Shown in pieces: positions 24,230 to 36,042 of a DNA stretch of 64,000 bases. The stretch is taken from contig CM040428.1 of NCBI GenBank assembly GCA_022702705.1, forward strand, positions 102,132,022 through 102,196,021, written 5' to 3'. The notes below the pieces were generated by a model. That model searched no databases. It was not told the origin of the DNA and worked only from the letters and a program-made list of their open reading frames with translations. Made by a program: the position numbers and the translations under genes. The stretch comes from Papilionanthe hookeriana x Papilionanthe teres (lineage: Eukaryota > Streptophyta > Magnoliopsida > Asparagales > Orchidaceae). The first letter of the stretch is position 1. The number at the start of each line of letters is the position of its first letter.

Positions 24230-24720
24230 TAAAAGTATCTATCTGATTAATCTTGGTTAGGTATCTTTGTTTTGCATCAGATATTTAATAGCAGAGTGAC
24301 CAGTATGAAAAATACATTTAGCCTCAATTAAATAAGATCTGAATTTGTCAAAAGCATACACAATAGCCAGTATCTCTTTTTTAGTAACCGTATAGTTAAT
24401 TTGAACATCGTTAAGAGTTCTACTAGCGTAGTATATAACCTTAAAAAGCTTATCATATCTTTGTCCAAGAACAACTCCAATAACATAATCACTAACCGCG
24501 CACATTAATTCGAATAGTTTTTCCCAGTCAGGTAAAACTATTATAGGTGTTGTGATTAGTTTTTCCTTTAATAACTCAAAGGCATTTAAGCAGTCTTCAG
24601 TAAATTCAAATTTCTTGTCCTTTTTCTAAAAGTTAGCATAGAGGTTTGATAATTTTTGAAAAATCTTTTATATAACACCTGTAAAAACTAGTATGCCCAA
24701 GAAAACTTCTTACCCCTCTC
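24230..24720 (-). pseudogene. pol: Athila-like RNase H, broken
   Basis: Degrades the RNA strand of the RNA-DNA hybrid. 24257-24505 contains CAVSDYVIGVVLGQR, KVIYYASRTLNDVQINYTV and TKKEILAIVYAFDKFRSYL, the standard gypsy RNase H blocks. The first acidic residue and the TxKE motif are visible. The segment linking it to RT (24506-24720) is frameshifted. Confidence 0.92.
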
Positions 24721-25480
24721 ACTATAGTAGGAGTTGGTAGTTTAGCTATAACTTAAATTTTTGCAGGGTCTACTTCCATGTCATTTTCTGAAATTTTATG
24801 CCCTAATACAATTCCTCCTGTAAATATAAATTGACATTTCTCCCAATTTAGAACTAAATTAGTTCTTTCGCATAACTCCAAAATTTTTTCAAGATGATTT
24901 AAGCATGCGTCAAATGATGTTCCAAATACAGAGAAATCATCCATAAATACTTTTATTCCATCATCAATTAACTTACTAAATATAGACATCATACATCTCT
25001 GGAATGTTGCAAGTCCATTACATAATCTGGAAGGTATTCTTTGAAAAGCAAAAGTTCCATAAGGACTAGTAAATGTAGTTTTCTCTTTCTCCTCAGGAGC
25101 AATAGGAATTTGATGGTAACTGGTATATCCATCTATAAAGCAATAGTACTTGTGTCCAGCAAGCCTATCCAACATTTGGTCTAGAAATGGAAGAGGAAAA
25201 TGATCTTTTTTAGTGGCAACATTTAATTTTCTATAATCAATACAAATACGCTACCTAGTAACTTGCCTAATAGGTATTAATTAATTAGGACTATCCGAAA
25301 TAGGATATATAATTCCAACATCTAACTATTTCAAAATCTCTTTTTTAACTACTTGTTTCATAATAGGGTTCAATCTCCTTTTTGGATCAATTCTTTGTTT
25401 ATGTTCATCGTTTAATAAAATTCTATGCATACAAATCAAAGGGCTAATTCCTTTTATATCAGTCAGAGTCCAACCAAAAG
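24721..25480 (-). pseudogene. pol: Athila-like reverse transcriptase, broken
   Basis: Frame 24753-25175 holds YYCFIDGYTSYHQIPIAPEE, TTFTSPYGTFAFQRIP and the active-site box FMDDFSVFGTSFDACL, which is characteristic of Athila. The N-terminal RT blocks (25180-25480) are readable only with frame changes, including IRYCIDYRKLNVATKKDHF-like text near 25200-25250. The box keeps both aspartates, but the frame is open only over about 140 codons. Confidence 0.93.
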
Positions 25481-25481
25481 C

Positions 25482-25780
25482 TCATTTGTACTTTTTTAAT
25501 GTATCCATTAATTTTTGTTCTTGAATTTCATTTAAGTCCGAGGATACAATTACTGGTAATGTTGATAACTCTACTAAAAATACATACTTTAAATGATTAG
25601 GAAGAGTCTTCAATTCAAGTTCAGGGGGTTTTACAATAGATGGAATTAAAATTTCGTTCTCTGGTACTGTTGAATCGAGCGTTTCATATTGTTCCTGAAC
25701 ATAATCAGCTTCTTTGTTATCAATTTCATCATATTTATCGTTTTCCATATCTTCATTTTCTTCAAATTTTTCTTTGAAAT
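25482..25780 (-). pseudogene. pol: Protease-RT linker of nested element
   Basis: Open frame 25482-25748 reads ELELKTLPNHLKYVFL and TLPVIVSSDLNEIQEQKL, the conserved Athila segment between protease and RT (LPxHLKYxFL). An acidic stretch precedes it. Confidence 0.85.
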
Positions 25781-25781
25781 A

Positions 25782-26411
25782 TTATTTTCTCAAATAATCG
25801 CATATATCCATTCTAAAACATTCATCATCTCTTTCTATTGAAAGATATTTCATTGACTTTGAGATGTTAAAGGTCACTTCCTGATCATTTACTCTCATAG
25901 TCAACTCTCCTTTTTGAACATCTATCATGGCTCTTCCTGTAGCTAGGAATGGTCTTCCTAAAATGATCGGTATTTCCTTGTCTTCTTCCATATCTAAAAT
26001 GATAAAGTCTACAGAAAAGATAAATTTATCAACCTTAACCAGAACATCTTCTACAACTCCCTTAAGATATGTAATAGATTGATCAGCTAACTGTAGAGTT
26101 ACAGAAGTTGGTGTAATCTCTCCTATTCCTAACCTTTTAGAAGTTGATAAAGGCATCAGATTTATGCTAGCTCCCAAATCACATAATGCTCGTCCATAAA
26201 ATTTTTCACCAATAGCACATGGGATAGTAAAACTACCAGGATCTTTAAGTTTTTTAGGAAGCTTATTCTGAATTATAGTACTACACTCTTCACTGAGTGC
26301 AACAGTCTCATGATCTAGTAACTTCCTCTTTTTGTTGAGTATATCCTTCATAAATTTAACATAATCAGGCATTTTTTCCAAATCTTCAACAAAAGGAATA
26401 TTTATTGACAA
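25782..26411 (-). pseudogene. pol: Athila-like aspartic protease
   Basis: Cleaves the polyprotein. A 209-codon frame with FTIPCAIGEKFYGRALCDLG, then ASINLMPLSTSKRLGIGE (active-site DLGAS), IILGRPFLATGRAMIDVQ and GELTMRVNDQEVTFNI. This is the longest intact stretch of the nested element. It lies between gag and RT. An isolated frame with an intact catalytic Asp does not imply activity, since the flanking parts are broken. Confidence 0.93.
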
Positions 26412-28008
26412 TTTCTTTAAGATGTCTATGAATTTAGCAAATCTTTTTTCTTTGTCTTGTTACTTTAGTCTTTGAGGAAATGGTGGTAGTGGTCTTTCAA
26501 CAGTAAATTTCATAGGTTTCAGAGGATAATCGGGATATAAACTTTCATTTTATCCTTCAGTTTCCACTTTTTTCTTTTCAACTACAGTTTCTTTTTGGCC
26601 CCTTGTTTCCAACTCTTTTCCACTTCTTAATGGAATAGCCTTGATCTGTTCTTTTCCTTGATCTTTAGGATTTACTTCAACATTACTAGGTAAAGTTCCA
26701 ACAGGTCTATTGCTTAGTGTAGTAGCAATATGCCCCAATTGGTTTTCTATATTTTTAATAGCAGCTCCTTTATTTTGTAGTTGATTTCCCATATTCAAAA
26801 CTAGTTCTTCCATAGATAGTTTCTTCTCCTTGACTTGTGAATTATTATAAAAACCTGATGGATTATAAGGTCTATAATTGGAATTACCCTTGTTTTTTTA
26901 CATTTCCTAATGGGTTTACAGGATTGTTCCCTCACTGAAATTAATAGGATTAGCATTACCTTATTTATTTCAATTAAATTTTGGATGATTCTTCCAACCT
27001 GGATTATAGTAGTTTGAATAAGGGTTATTTTGTATATTATTTATCAAATTTAAAGTTTCATATAAAGATTAAGCATCTACAATTTGTCCTAATGAATTTT
27101 CTTCTAGCACTGAAGGTGTTTTAGAACAATTCATTCTGTATTAATCTATTTTCTTTGAAAGAGCAGCAATTTGAGAAACTATCATAGTTAAAGCATCCAA
27201 ATCATGAATACTGGCTACTTTCTTAGGATTTACCCTTTCAGCGGGCCATTGAAAATTGTTGGTAGCCATTTCTTCGATTAAAGTATAAGCTTCTTCAAAA
27301 GGTTTAGACATTATGATCCACCAGTAGGAACATCAATAATGGATCTAAAAGATCCTACTAATCCATAATAAAAAGTTTGAATAATTAACCAATCTGGTAA
27401 AGCATGATGTGGGCATCTCCTAAGAAGATTTTTAAATCTTTCCCAAGATTCGTATATCGATTATCCCTCATTATGACTGAAGGATGTGATATCATTTCTA
27501 TGTCTAGCAGTCTTAGATGGTGAAAAATACTTCAATAAGAATTTTTGTGAAAGTTCCGCCCAAGTTCTGATAGATCCAGGTGCTAACAAATTTAACAAAG
27601 CCTTAGCTTTGTCCCTTAATAAAAAAGGAAAAAATCTAAGTCTGACAGTATCATCAGACACTGTCATAATTAAAAGTAGCACAAAGTTCTAGAAAACTCG
27701 CAAGATGTAAATTAGGATCTTCGTTAGAAGTTCTGCCTAATTGATAGTGGATAATTGCAGGTTTAAGCTCAAATGAATTAGCAACTACATCTGGATTTTG
27801 GATAGTTAAAGTGAATTTCATCAAATGTTGGGTTAGCGTAATCTCTTAAAGGTCTAGATTGATGTTCATTTTCCATCCTTTGGTTGTTTACGTTGTTTTC
27901 CATTGTGTCAGGATTTTTAAGTTCTTTTCTCAGTTTTCTAATTCTCCTAATAGTGCGTTCTAACTCTGAGTCGTAGGGTATAAAATTTTCAGGTCCAAAT
28001 TTATGCAT
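26412..28008 (-). pseudogene. gag: Athila-like gag, broken
   Basis: The start is at 28008 (MHKFGPENFIPYDSELERTI), parallel to the gag of the fragment at 8877-10059. Core blocks are read at 27461-27682 (DDTVRLRFFPFLLRDKAKAL, then TWAELSQKFLLKYF). The Asn-rich tail is read near 26880-27040 and the end of the protein at 26550-26813. The frame is interrupted at several points. The two gags have the same domain order and are clearly related. Confidence 0.88.
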
Positions 28009-28111
28009 ACAATCAAAATCAGTACACAGAAAAATAGTAAACTAAATATAAACATAAGTTGCAATTCGATTAAAAAGTTTTCTAATTTTCCTAAATTGTC
28101 CGTTACTCTAA
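28009..28111 (-). other. Leader remnant, primer site deleted
   Basis: In the related element, the primer site TGGCGCC lies about 100 bp beyond the gag start. Here the leader runs directly into LTR sequence that corresponds to position ~16832 of the other LTR. The primer site and about 790 bp of LTR are missing. Confidence 0.75.
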
Positions 28112-29009
28112 TTATTCTCTTGGCACAACTAATTCAAATCACTATTCAAAAAAATCTCAAAATAAGGAGAAAGACAGAGAAACTACTCAGATCTCATAGA
28201 GAAGATACGACAAAACTTGGATTTCATATATAAAAGCAAAGTTATACAAACTAAAATAAGTAAATACAACTTATCTCGAATTCCTCCCCAAGCAAACTCC
28301 TTGAAGTTCCTTTGAATCTCTTCCTTTCTTTTCGGCACACAAAATTCTCCTTCGAAGCGGCAAGGAGGAAGAAATCTCTCACTTTCCATCCAATCTTACA
28401 ATCTCTCAAAGAATTCCTTACAATTAACACTAATTAAACTTACTATCTATAACTATTACGGAAACCAAGTCACTAACAAACACTCTAAATACTCCTAGAC
28501 ACCACTTTGACTCTCCTTGGACCCCCCTTTTTAGGCCTTAATTTGTTTCTTTTAAAGTAGTTGAAGAGTTTCTAAGAGTTTCCCAAGCATCTCTTCCAAA
28601 AGCGTCCACATTCAATGCACATCATGAGAGAACCGACGTACTCACCATCGACAACCTCGATCTCACCATCGGCGGCCTTCTAGAATACTTGGTTTTGGAA
28701 CGTCTCTTTAAAGGTTCGCTGTCGGCAGCCTCGATCTCACCGTCAGCGACCTTCCTGTAATATATTTTTTGAACTCTTGGGAAAAGTCCACCGTTAGCGC
28801 CGTCGATCTCACTGCGGGCGCCCTAGGTCAAATTTTAATATTTTGGTTCTTTTTACTCCAAATTCGCTCCTTTTTGCATCTTTTTGCTCCAATGTCCATA
28901 AATCAACATACTTGCAAAAAAGCATCAAAAATACCTTTCTTTTAAGTGCAATATCATCAAAATCAATATAAAATAGGCATGAAAATCTCAACATATTTTT
29001 AGTTGGTCA
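28112..29009 (-). mobile_element. 5' LTR of nested Athila-like element, truncated (copy C)
   Basis: About 898 bp matching 16832-17728 of the other LTR, ending AGTTGGTCA at 29009. It includes a decayed block of CG-rich palindromes (28640-28830, with many CG changed to CA or TG). The primer-site half is deleted. Confidence 0.9.
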
Positions 29010-29014
29010 GAGAC
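29010..29014. repeat. Target-site duplication GAGAC, right
   Basis: Matches 16035-16039. The Ogre-2 integrase text resumes immediately (ACATACCCATGTTGCCAATA), parallel to 51664-51680 in Ogre-1. Confidence 0.9.
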
Positions 29015-29360
29015 ATACCCATGTTGCCAATAAATGGATGATATTTAAAGAAGTACTACGCGACATGACAAATTTGAAGAAGGATGACTATTCTGATATA
29101 GTCGTGTGGCCAAATGTCTGTGACTGGGTCATAAATTAAAGTAATTTTTTTATTAAAAATCAAATGGAATAAAATAAATCTTCATGAAATAAAGTGCTCA
29201 CATAATTAAAATCTTGTAATTCCAAATTTTGTAAACTAATATTAAATAAAATAATGGCATCTAATAAAGGTTAAAATCTAATAAATTATAATAATTTTCT
29301 ATTTTTTGTGTTCGTGCAATGTACCGCCTTACTGAGGTTTCCCCTATTTTATGTAGGAAA
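29015..29360 (+). other. Ogre-2 integrase tail and intergenic segment
   Basis: 29015-29090 is the integrase C-terminal end (GATATTTAAAGAAGTACTAC matches 51690-51710). It is followed by GTGACTGGGTC, present also at 51781, and an AT-rich segment. It ends in a pyrimidine-rich tract and TAG at 29354-29356 just before the ATG at 29361, a splice-acceptor-like context. Confidence 0.75.
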
Positions 29361-30850
29361 ATGTCAGAAAAAAGCTTGTTTTTGCGTTCAAAGACGGCTT
29401 AAATCTAGCGCTTAGAGAAGAGAAGGCACCTGAAGGAGGTGTGGTAAATTTTGACATGGATTTCTCCTAAGTCAATGTGGATTATGAGGGCCCCCTCATG
29501 GAGTTAGTCAACCATAGGGAAATTGAGGGCCTGAAGTCTTTGGTCAGAATCAGACACCAAGAATAAGGATAAACATCAAAACAAGGAGCCACCAGAGGTT
29601 TTACTGACTCACACCTTCCTACAGGGAGAAATAAACAAATTATGTCAATGATCACCACACCAGAGGGAGATCTAGTTACTATTACCGTAGAGAGGACTGC
29701 AGACATGCCACTGAGGCGCACACAACGTAGCAATCCCAACCGTCGCAAGCGTAGACACATAGACACGATGGAAAGAAGACAGGCCAGACAGATAGCTGTA
29801 GAGCTTCCCCCAATTTTGGAGGAATTTTATGAGCTAGAAATGACAAAGACAGATGTCAGCTCACCTGTTGCAGAGACTGAGCCAGAGTTCACTGAGGAGC
29901 TTGCACTGACATGGAATCCAATTGAGGAGATTTTCTCTGGGTGTCCGACTTGCAGCTTGGGTTTACATAGATAGCCGTCCGCTACTAAAGCTTTTTCAGA
30001 GTGTTTGAATTATAATGTTTTACACTTGGAAGAGTATGGGACATTCAAGGCATATGCAACTGTCTCGATGCTACTGAGGAGGAGAGAGCATGCAGATGTA
30101 GAGCCATACGTACCAGAGTATGTTTAGCCGTGGTAGAAGGAAGGAATTTGATACCGCACGATAACAAAGATACGCCGTGTCAAAAGAAAGATTTCAATCA
30201 TTATGAAGAAAATTAAGGAAGGTTTGTCAACATTCTGGAAGGCCTCGAGCTATACAATGACATATTCTTGAGAAATGATAAAGAAAGAATTCTGGATTGC
30301 GTTTTCATCCTCAAACACTTAGGCAGAGCTGGCCTTTTAAGGTCAAAGATGTATTCCAACCTGACAAAATGGAAAAGAGAAAAGGGTAGGACCATGATCC
30401 AATGTGGTTACTGTTATAATTTCTTGAAAGATTGTCAAGGAAATCCCATAGGGATTTTACCGAATGATGAAGTGGATCTGATGCCTTCAGAAATAAAGAA
30501 GATGATAAAGAAGATGGTTGAGTGACACATACTGCCTGTGGATTGCATTCCAAATAATCTCATTATCAACATCTATGAGGAGGGGAATTGAATTTTGCTC
30601 CATATTGATCATCATGATTCCATGAGACCTTTCACAGTCTCATTCATGAGTGAAAGCTACATCCTGTTTGGACAAGAAATTTAGATTGTTAGACCTGGAG
30701 AGTTTAGAGGTTCTGTCGAGATTCCACTTCCATTTGGATCAGTTTTGATATTGAAAAGAAATGGAGCGGACATGTCTAAACACTGCATAATCGGAGTAGC
30801 ACAACACCGAGTTTCAGTTACTTTCCCCGGATTTAGTGACGATAAAACCT
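29361..30850 (+). pseudogene. 3' ORF with AlkB-like dioxygenase domain (Ogre-2), broken
   Basis: A second copy of the extra ORF found downstream of integrase in Ogre-1. The N-terminal module is readable after one base slip in an A run (KLVFAFKDGLNLALREE). A basic linker follows (29642-29974, LRRTQRSNPNRRKRRH). The AlkB-like domain is read from about 30235 to 30840: GLELYNDIF, HLGRAGLL, TMIQCGYCYNF, IINIYEEGN, the iron box HIDHH (His 30601, Asp 30607), FGSVLILKRNGADMSKHC (second His 30781) and RVSVTF. The first arginine of the 2-oxoglutarate box is kept (30808) but the second is Pro. Stops at 30523, 30589 and 30681 and frameshifts kill it. Confidence 0.85.
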
Positions 30851-31730
30851 AATATGGATATGAGCTGGACCCATACTTGGAGGGTCTTCAACCATTGAAG
30901 TTGTGACATAGCTGTACCTCTAAGCGCACGCAAGGGGACTTCTTTCTCAAAGCACAGCTTAGTAGGTTAGCTCATTCACAAGGGGGCCTTAGAGGGTATA
31001 CATTCGCTACTTTTGTGTCAGCAGACAGCATGTGACATGTTTTCAATTTTTGTTCAGATGTACTACAGATGTTTTGGATGTCTTGCATCATATGATTTCA
31101 GTTGTATTGTATTTTCAAATCAAGGTCAACAAAGAGCTACTTTTTTCGTTGGAGTTTGTACTTCTTATTGTGCTATGGATGAAAAAGCTGCAGGACCATA
31201 CGCTGGTCCCAAATTGTAACAAACAAAGAATGATACAAAAAAAAAAATTAGAAAATAAATAAGAAACAAAAGATAAATACGAAATTGGAAAAGGAAAAGA
31301 AACAAACAGAAAATCTTCAATTTGAAAACTCTCTAAATAAAAGAAAAGCAAAATAATGAAAAAGAAGCGTAAAAATAAAATAATGAACTCTTCTGCGATC
31401 ATGAGTTCTTCACTCTTCGCACAATTCTACCTTCCTAGAACACCTCACAAATCATGTGTTTGCATTTGCACAATGTCACTTACCATAAATATGAAAATAT
31501 CTTGATCTTCCATAATTTTCCACGATGTCGTGATATTTTGTCACAAGTTTAAAATTCTCCATAAATCCTACATTCAAATTCTCTACAAGTCTTCACAATC
31601 ACTATACGTTTTCACGAATGCTTCTTCAACTTTCCCTAAATTTCCACCTTTCATTTCCATAAGTTTTTCTGTCTCCATAACTTCTGGGATCAATACCTAA
31701 ATTCTAATTCCCCTCGATCAGCTCTTAGGT
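30851..31730 (+). other. Ogre-2 3' untranslated region
   Basis: No ORF with recognisable homology. Near 31688 GGGATCAATACCTAAATTCT resembles the unit GATCAGTACCTAAATTC at 55263 in the Ogre-1 3'UTR repeat zone, but here only one copy is seen. This suggests the Ogre-2 3'UTR reaches about 31.7 kb. Confidence 0.5.
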
Positions 31731-32439
31731 TGGATGTGAGTCCCTGTACTTTCCTTCTTATTCTGATCTTTTTTTCACCTCTGGTGGAATCCAGAGTTGT
31801 GGGATGCTGGCTCATCGCCGGCCCGTCGCCACTGAGATTTTCTCGCGTCGATGTAAGGTGTGAAATGTCAATGTCATTATGTGAGGGAGTCACCACTCTG
31901 TTTATATATCATATGACCCTAATCTTCAAGAAATCTTATTTCTTCAGATCATGTAAAAGATCCTTAGATGTTAAGAAATTTAAAGAAAATAAGGGCTAAT
32001 AAGATAGAAAGAAACATCAATGTCCAATCCTATGGGTAAAATATTACTAAGTCTTATGTATTAATCTAAAGGTTTGATTTTATCAATGTCATTTGTTATG
32101 TCGATTTTATTTTTTTCTTTTATGTATTATCATTTTATTGTCATTTTATCATGTAGTTTGTTATTTGTTTGGTGGCTATCCTAAAATTTTAGGTTTTGTG
32201 ACTATCCTAAAAGTTTAGGTTTTGATTCATTGTTTGTCATTTTGATTTTATTTTGTCAATGGTTTATTCAGATAAGCTGCTTATCTTGATAAGCTGCTGG
32301 TCAGCATTTGATCCAGATAAGATGGCTGGCTGTTTAGTTTTTACGTTTCAAAAATAGCTTATTTGCAACTGTTTGTGGATAAATGACTATTTTGCTCTTG
32401 ATCCGAATAAATTATTTAACTATTTTTTATCGTAGATCA

Positions 32440-32441
<2 letters not shown>
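31731..32441. other. Unassigned sequence with short palindromic repeats
   Basis: No gene recognised. 32168-32226 holds two copies of GGCTATCCTAAAATTTTAGG-like text (each with a CCTAAAA/TTTTAGG palindrome). 32270-32300 holds GATAAGCTGCTTATC and a partial repeat. No 3' LTR of Ogre-2 could be recognised here. Confidence 0.5.
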
Positions 32442-32495
<54 letters not shown>

Positions 32496-32502
32496 CATAC
32501 AT
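32442..32502. repeat. (TA)n microsatellite at a LINE 3' end
   Basis: TA dinucleotides, then ACATACATACATATATA, directly abutting a LINE 3' terminus. Confidence 0.92.
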
Positions 32503-33671
<1,169 letters not shown>

Positions 33672-36034
33672 TGTTGACCTCATTTTTGATGAGGTCTTTT
33701 GCTTCTATCATTAGTACTTAGGATCTAGCCTTAGGCTTTTCTTTTGATTAATATTAGAGGACTAGAAATGGAACCCACCATTTAGAAATTCAAACTACTT
33801 CTTAACTCCCTGAAAACCCCACAAGCTTGATTGTAGACCTCTAATCACCTAGAGGGTTGAAATCAAATGTGGAGGTTTAAAGGATGAGTTCCCTATAAGA
33901 CTTTTTGGCCTTAGAAATACCTCGGATGGCACGGTGCAGTGAGGGTTGACTTGCACATACACTACACTCTCACACACATTCCAAGTACTAAAACCACACT
34001 CTCACCCAACTTGACTTCCGACTCATGTAGGTAATTCATATGGATGGTCCTTAACCCCTAAGCCCACGACTAAGAGGGTTAGGAACAACATAGTAAATGC
34101 CTCAAATGAGTCCTCTCATGGCTCATATGGGCTTAATATGGATTCATGGCTCAACCAAAATGATTCCATTTCACTCACACTTGATCAATCTTCTTTTTTT
34201 CAAAATTTTAATTTTTGAGCCCCGGGGCCCCGGACCCACCAAACCTACCAAATACCCTTGAAATGATCCAAAATTTCCAAAATTTCCCAAATTACCCAAA
34301 ATTCCTCAAAACCAATCCTAAACACTTCCCACCACTCAAATTGACCATCTTTGGCCAAAAATACCAAAATTTCCAAAATACCCCTAAACTCCCCCAAAAT
34401 TACCAAAATAACCTTTTACCCCAAAAATCCAAAAAATTCTAAAAATTCCTAGAAAATTCCAGAAAATCCCAAATATTCTTAATTTCATTTTGTTAAACTA
34501 CACTATGGGACAATTTTGCCAATTTACCCCACTTGTACCAAAACCCCCAATTTGACCCATTTTTTTAACCCAAGTGAATCCAATGTCAAACCAAACCACC
34601 CCAATTGACCTAAATTTTGGTCCAATTCAATTATAAAATTCAATTAAATATCACCAATATCAATTTAGACAAAATCCAAGTCCAATTTGATTGACATTTA
34701 GGCCCAATTCCAATTTGGGGCTTAAGGCCCAATTTTGACCCATGACCCAAACCTAGCCCAATTCAACTCCAATTGGTCCCAAATCTTTTCTAAAGCCTTC
34801 CTAACATCCCCATAAACAAAACACTAACTTGATTTGCCCAAAATTTGAACCTAAACTCCACCCAAAACTAACCCAAAACCAAAATCCCTTAAATTGACCT
34901 AAGCCCAAACCTAACCCAAATGGGCCCAAATCCCAAAATTAGAGCCCAACCAAAGTTGAAAACTCTTTGTAACACTCCCATAAACATTTTTCAACATTAA
35001 TTTTACACCAAATTCAACCTTAACCCAACCTTAGCCAAAGTTAGCCCAATTTGGCCCACCTTGGCCCCTTTACCAAAAAAGCCCAAATTCAACCCAATTC
35101 TACTCCAAATCACACCAAATTGATTCCAAACCATTCATGAAACATTCTTAAATAGAATCCAATAATTATTGGGCCCAATATTTTACAAAAATTTTATCCA
35201 CTAACTTGTTTTAAAACCTAAAAGCCCACTCTCTTAAAATTTTTAAAAACCCATCCAAAATGATTTCAAAAAGCTCAAAATCCATTCCAAAGCCCACATG
35301 AGATTTCCTCTCATCATCCCTTTGATTTAAATCATTCCCTAAGTTTCAAACTCATCATCAAATTATCCTAAATTAAGCATCATGCCAATCTCCCCTAAAG
35401 TTATCAAAAATGCCAACATCCTTTCTCATGCAAATGAGCTAACTTTTCCCTAAGCCAAATGGAGCCATGAAGCCATGCATAAGCCAAATACAAGCCATGG
35501 AGGCCACTTTCCACCTCACCAAGCCATTAATGGCAAGAGGAGGGGGTTCTTTCTTAACCCTTTATTAAACCTTTTTAACCTCATTTATGCTACACTCTAA
35601 ACCAAGCTTAGCCACCTCACCATGGATGGAGACTTCACCACTCCAATTCGAGCTGACCCAAATGATTCCCTAAGCCCAAAACCGAGGTCATGGGAGGGTG
35701 CACCCAACCCATTTGCATGAGTTGACCAAACCAAGCCTAAAATAGTCCTTTCCCCATACCATTTAAATCAAACCACTTTACACATGTCCAAAGCCAATTG
35801 AGTTCACCAAATCCCAGCCCTGACCCCACTGGTCAAGATGGTGACCTGACCCTGGCCGGCCAGCCACCACAGCTGCTGGAAAACCCCATGGCCGAGAGCT
35901 CCACGTGAGACAAAAAATTCAAAACTCACCTGCTGAGCTGTATCATGGCCAGTGGACATCATGGCTGTTCTTCCCTTGACCTAGGGAGCAAATCCCAACC
36001 CTTAATTGCCCCTGGGAAGCCCTCCAGCTAGCTC

Positions 36035-36042
36035 TATTTAAA
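36035..36042 (+). promoter_or_regulatory. TATA box candidate in 5' LTR
   Basis: TATTTAAA is followed about 20 bp later by a pyrimidine-rich CCCCCTCTCGG, a plausible transcription start. It is conserved in the 3' LTR at 58123-58130. A G-box core CACGTG lies 130 bp upstream (35902-35907). The position implies U3 of about 2.4 kb and R-U5 of about 5.2 kb. Confidence 0.5.

Larger units (their letters stand above)
16040..29009 (-). mobile_element. Nested Athila-like LTR retrotransposon, 13 kb
   Basis: A Ty3/gypsy element in minus orientation. Right to left it has a truncated 5' LTR (28112-29009), gag, protease, RT, RNase H, integrase, two env-like ORFs, a polypurine tract and the 3' LTR (16040-17728). 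It is bounded by TG...CA and the 5-bp duplication GAGAC. The RT box FMDDFSVFG, the protease CDLGASINLMP and the tract AAGTTTGGGGGA place it in the Athila lineage. About 790 bp of the 5' LTR, with the primer site, is deleted. All reading frames are broken, so it is an old, dead copy. Confidence 0.93.

Noticed and set aside
31013..31402. Cys-rich small ORFs after the Ogre-2 AlkB-like ORF
   Set aside because: Overlapping frames on both strands in 3'UTR, with no counterpart in Ogre-1.
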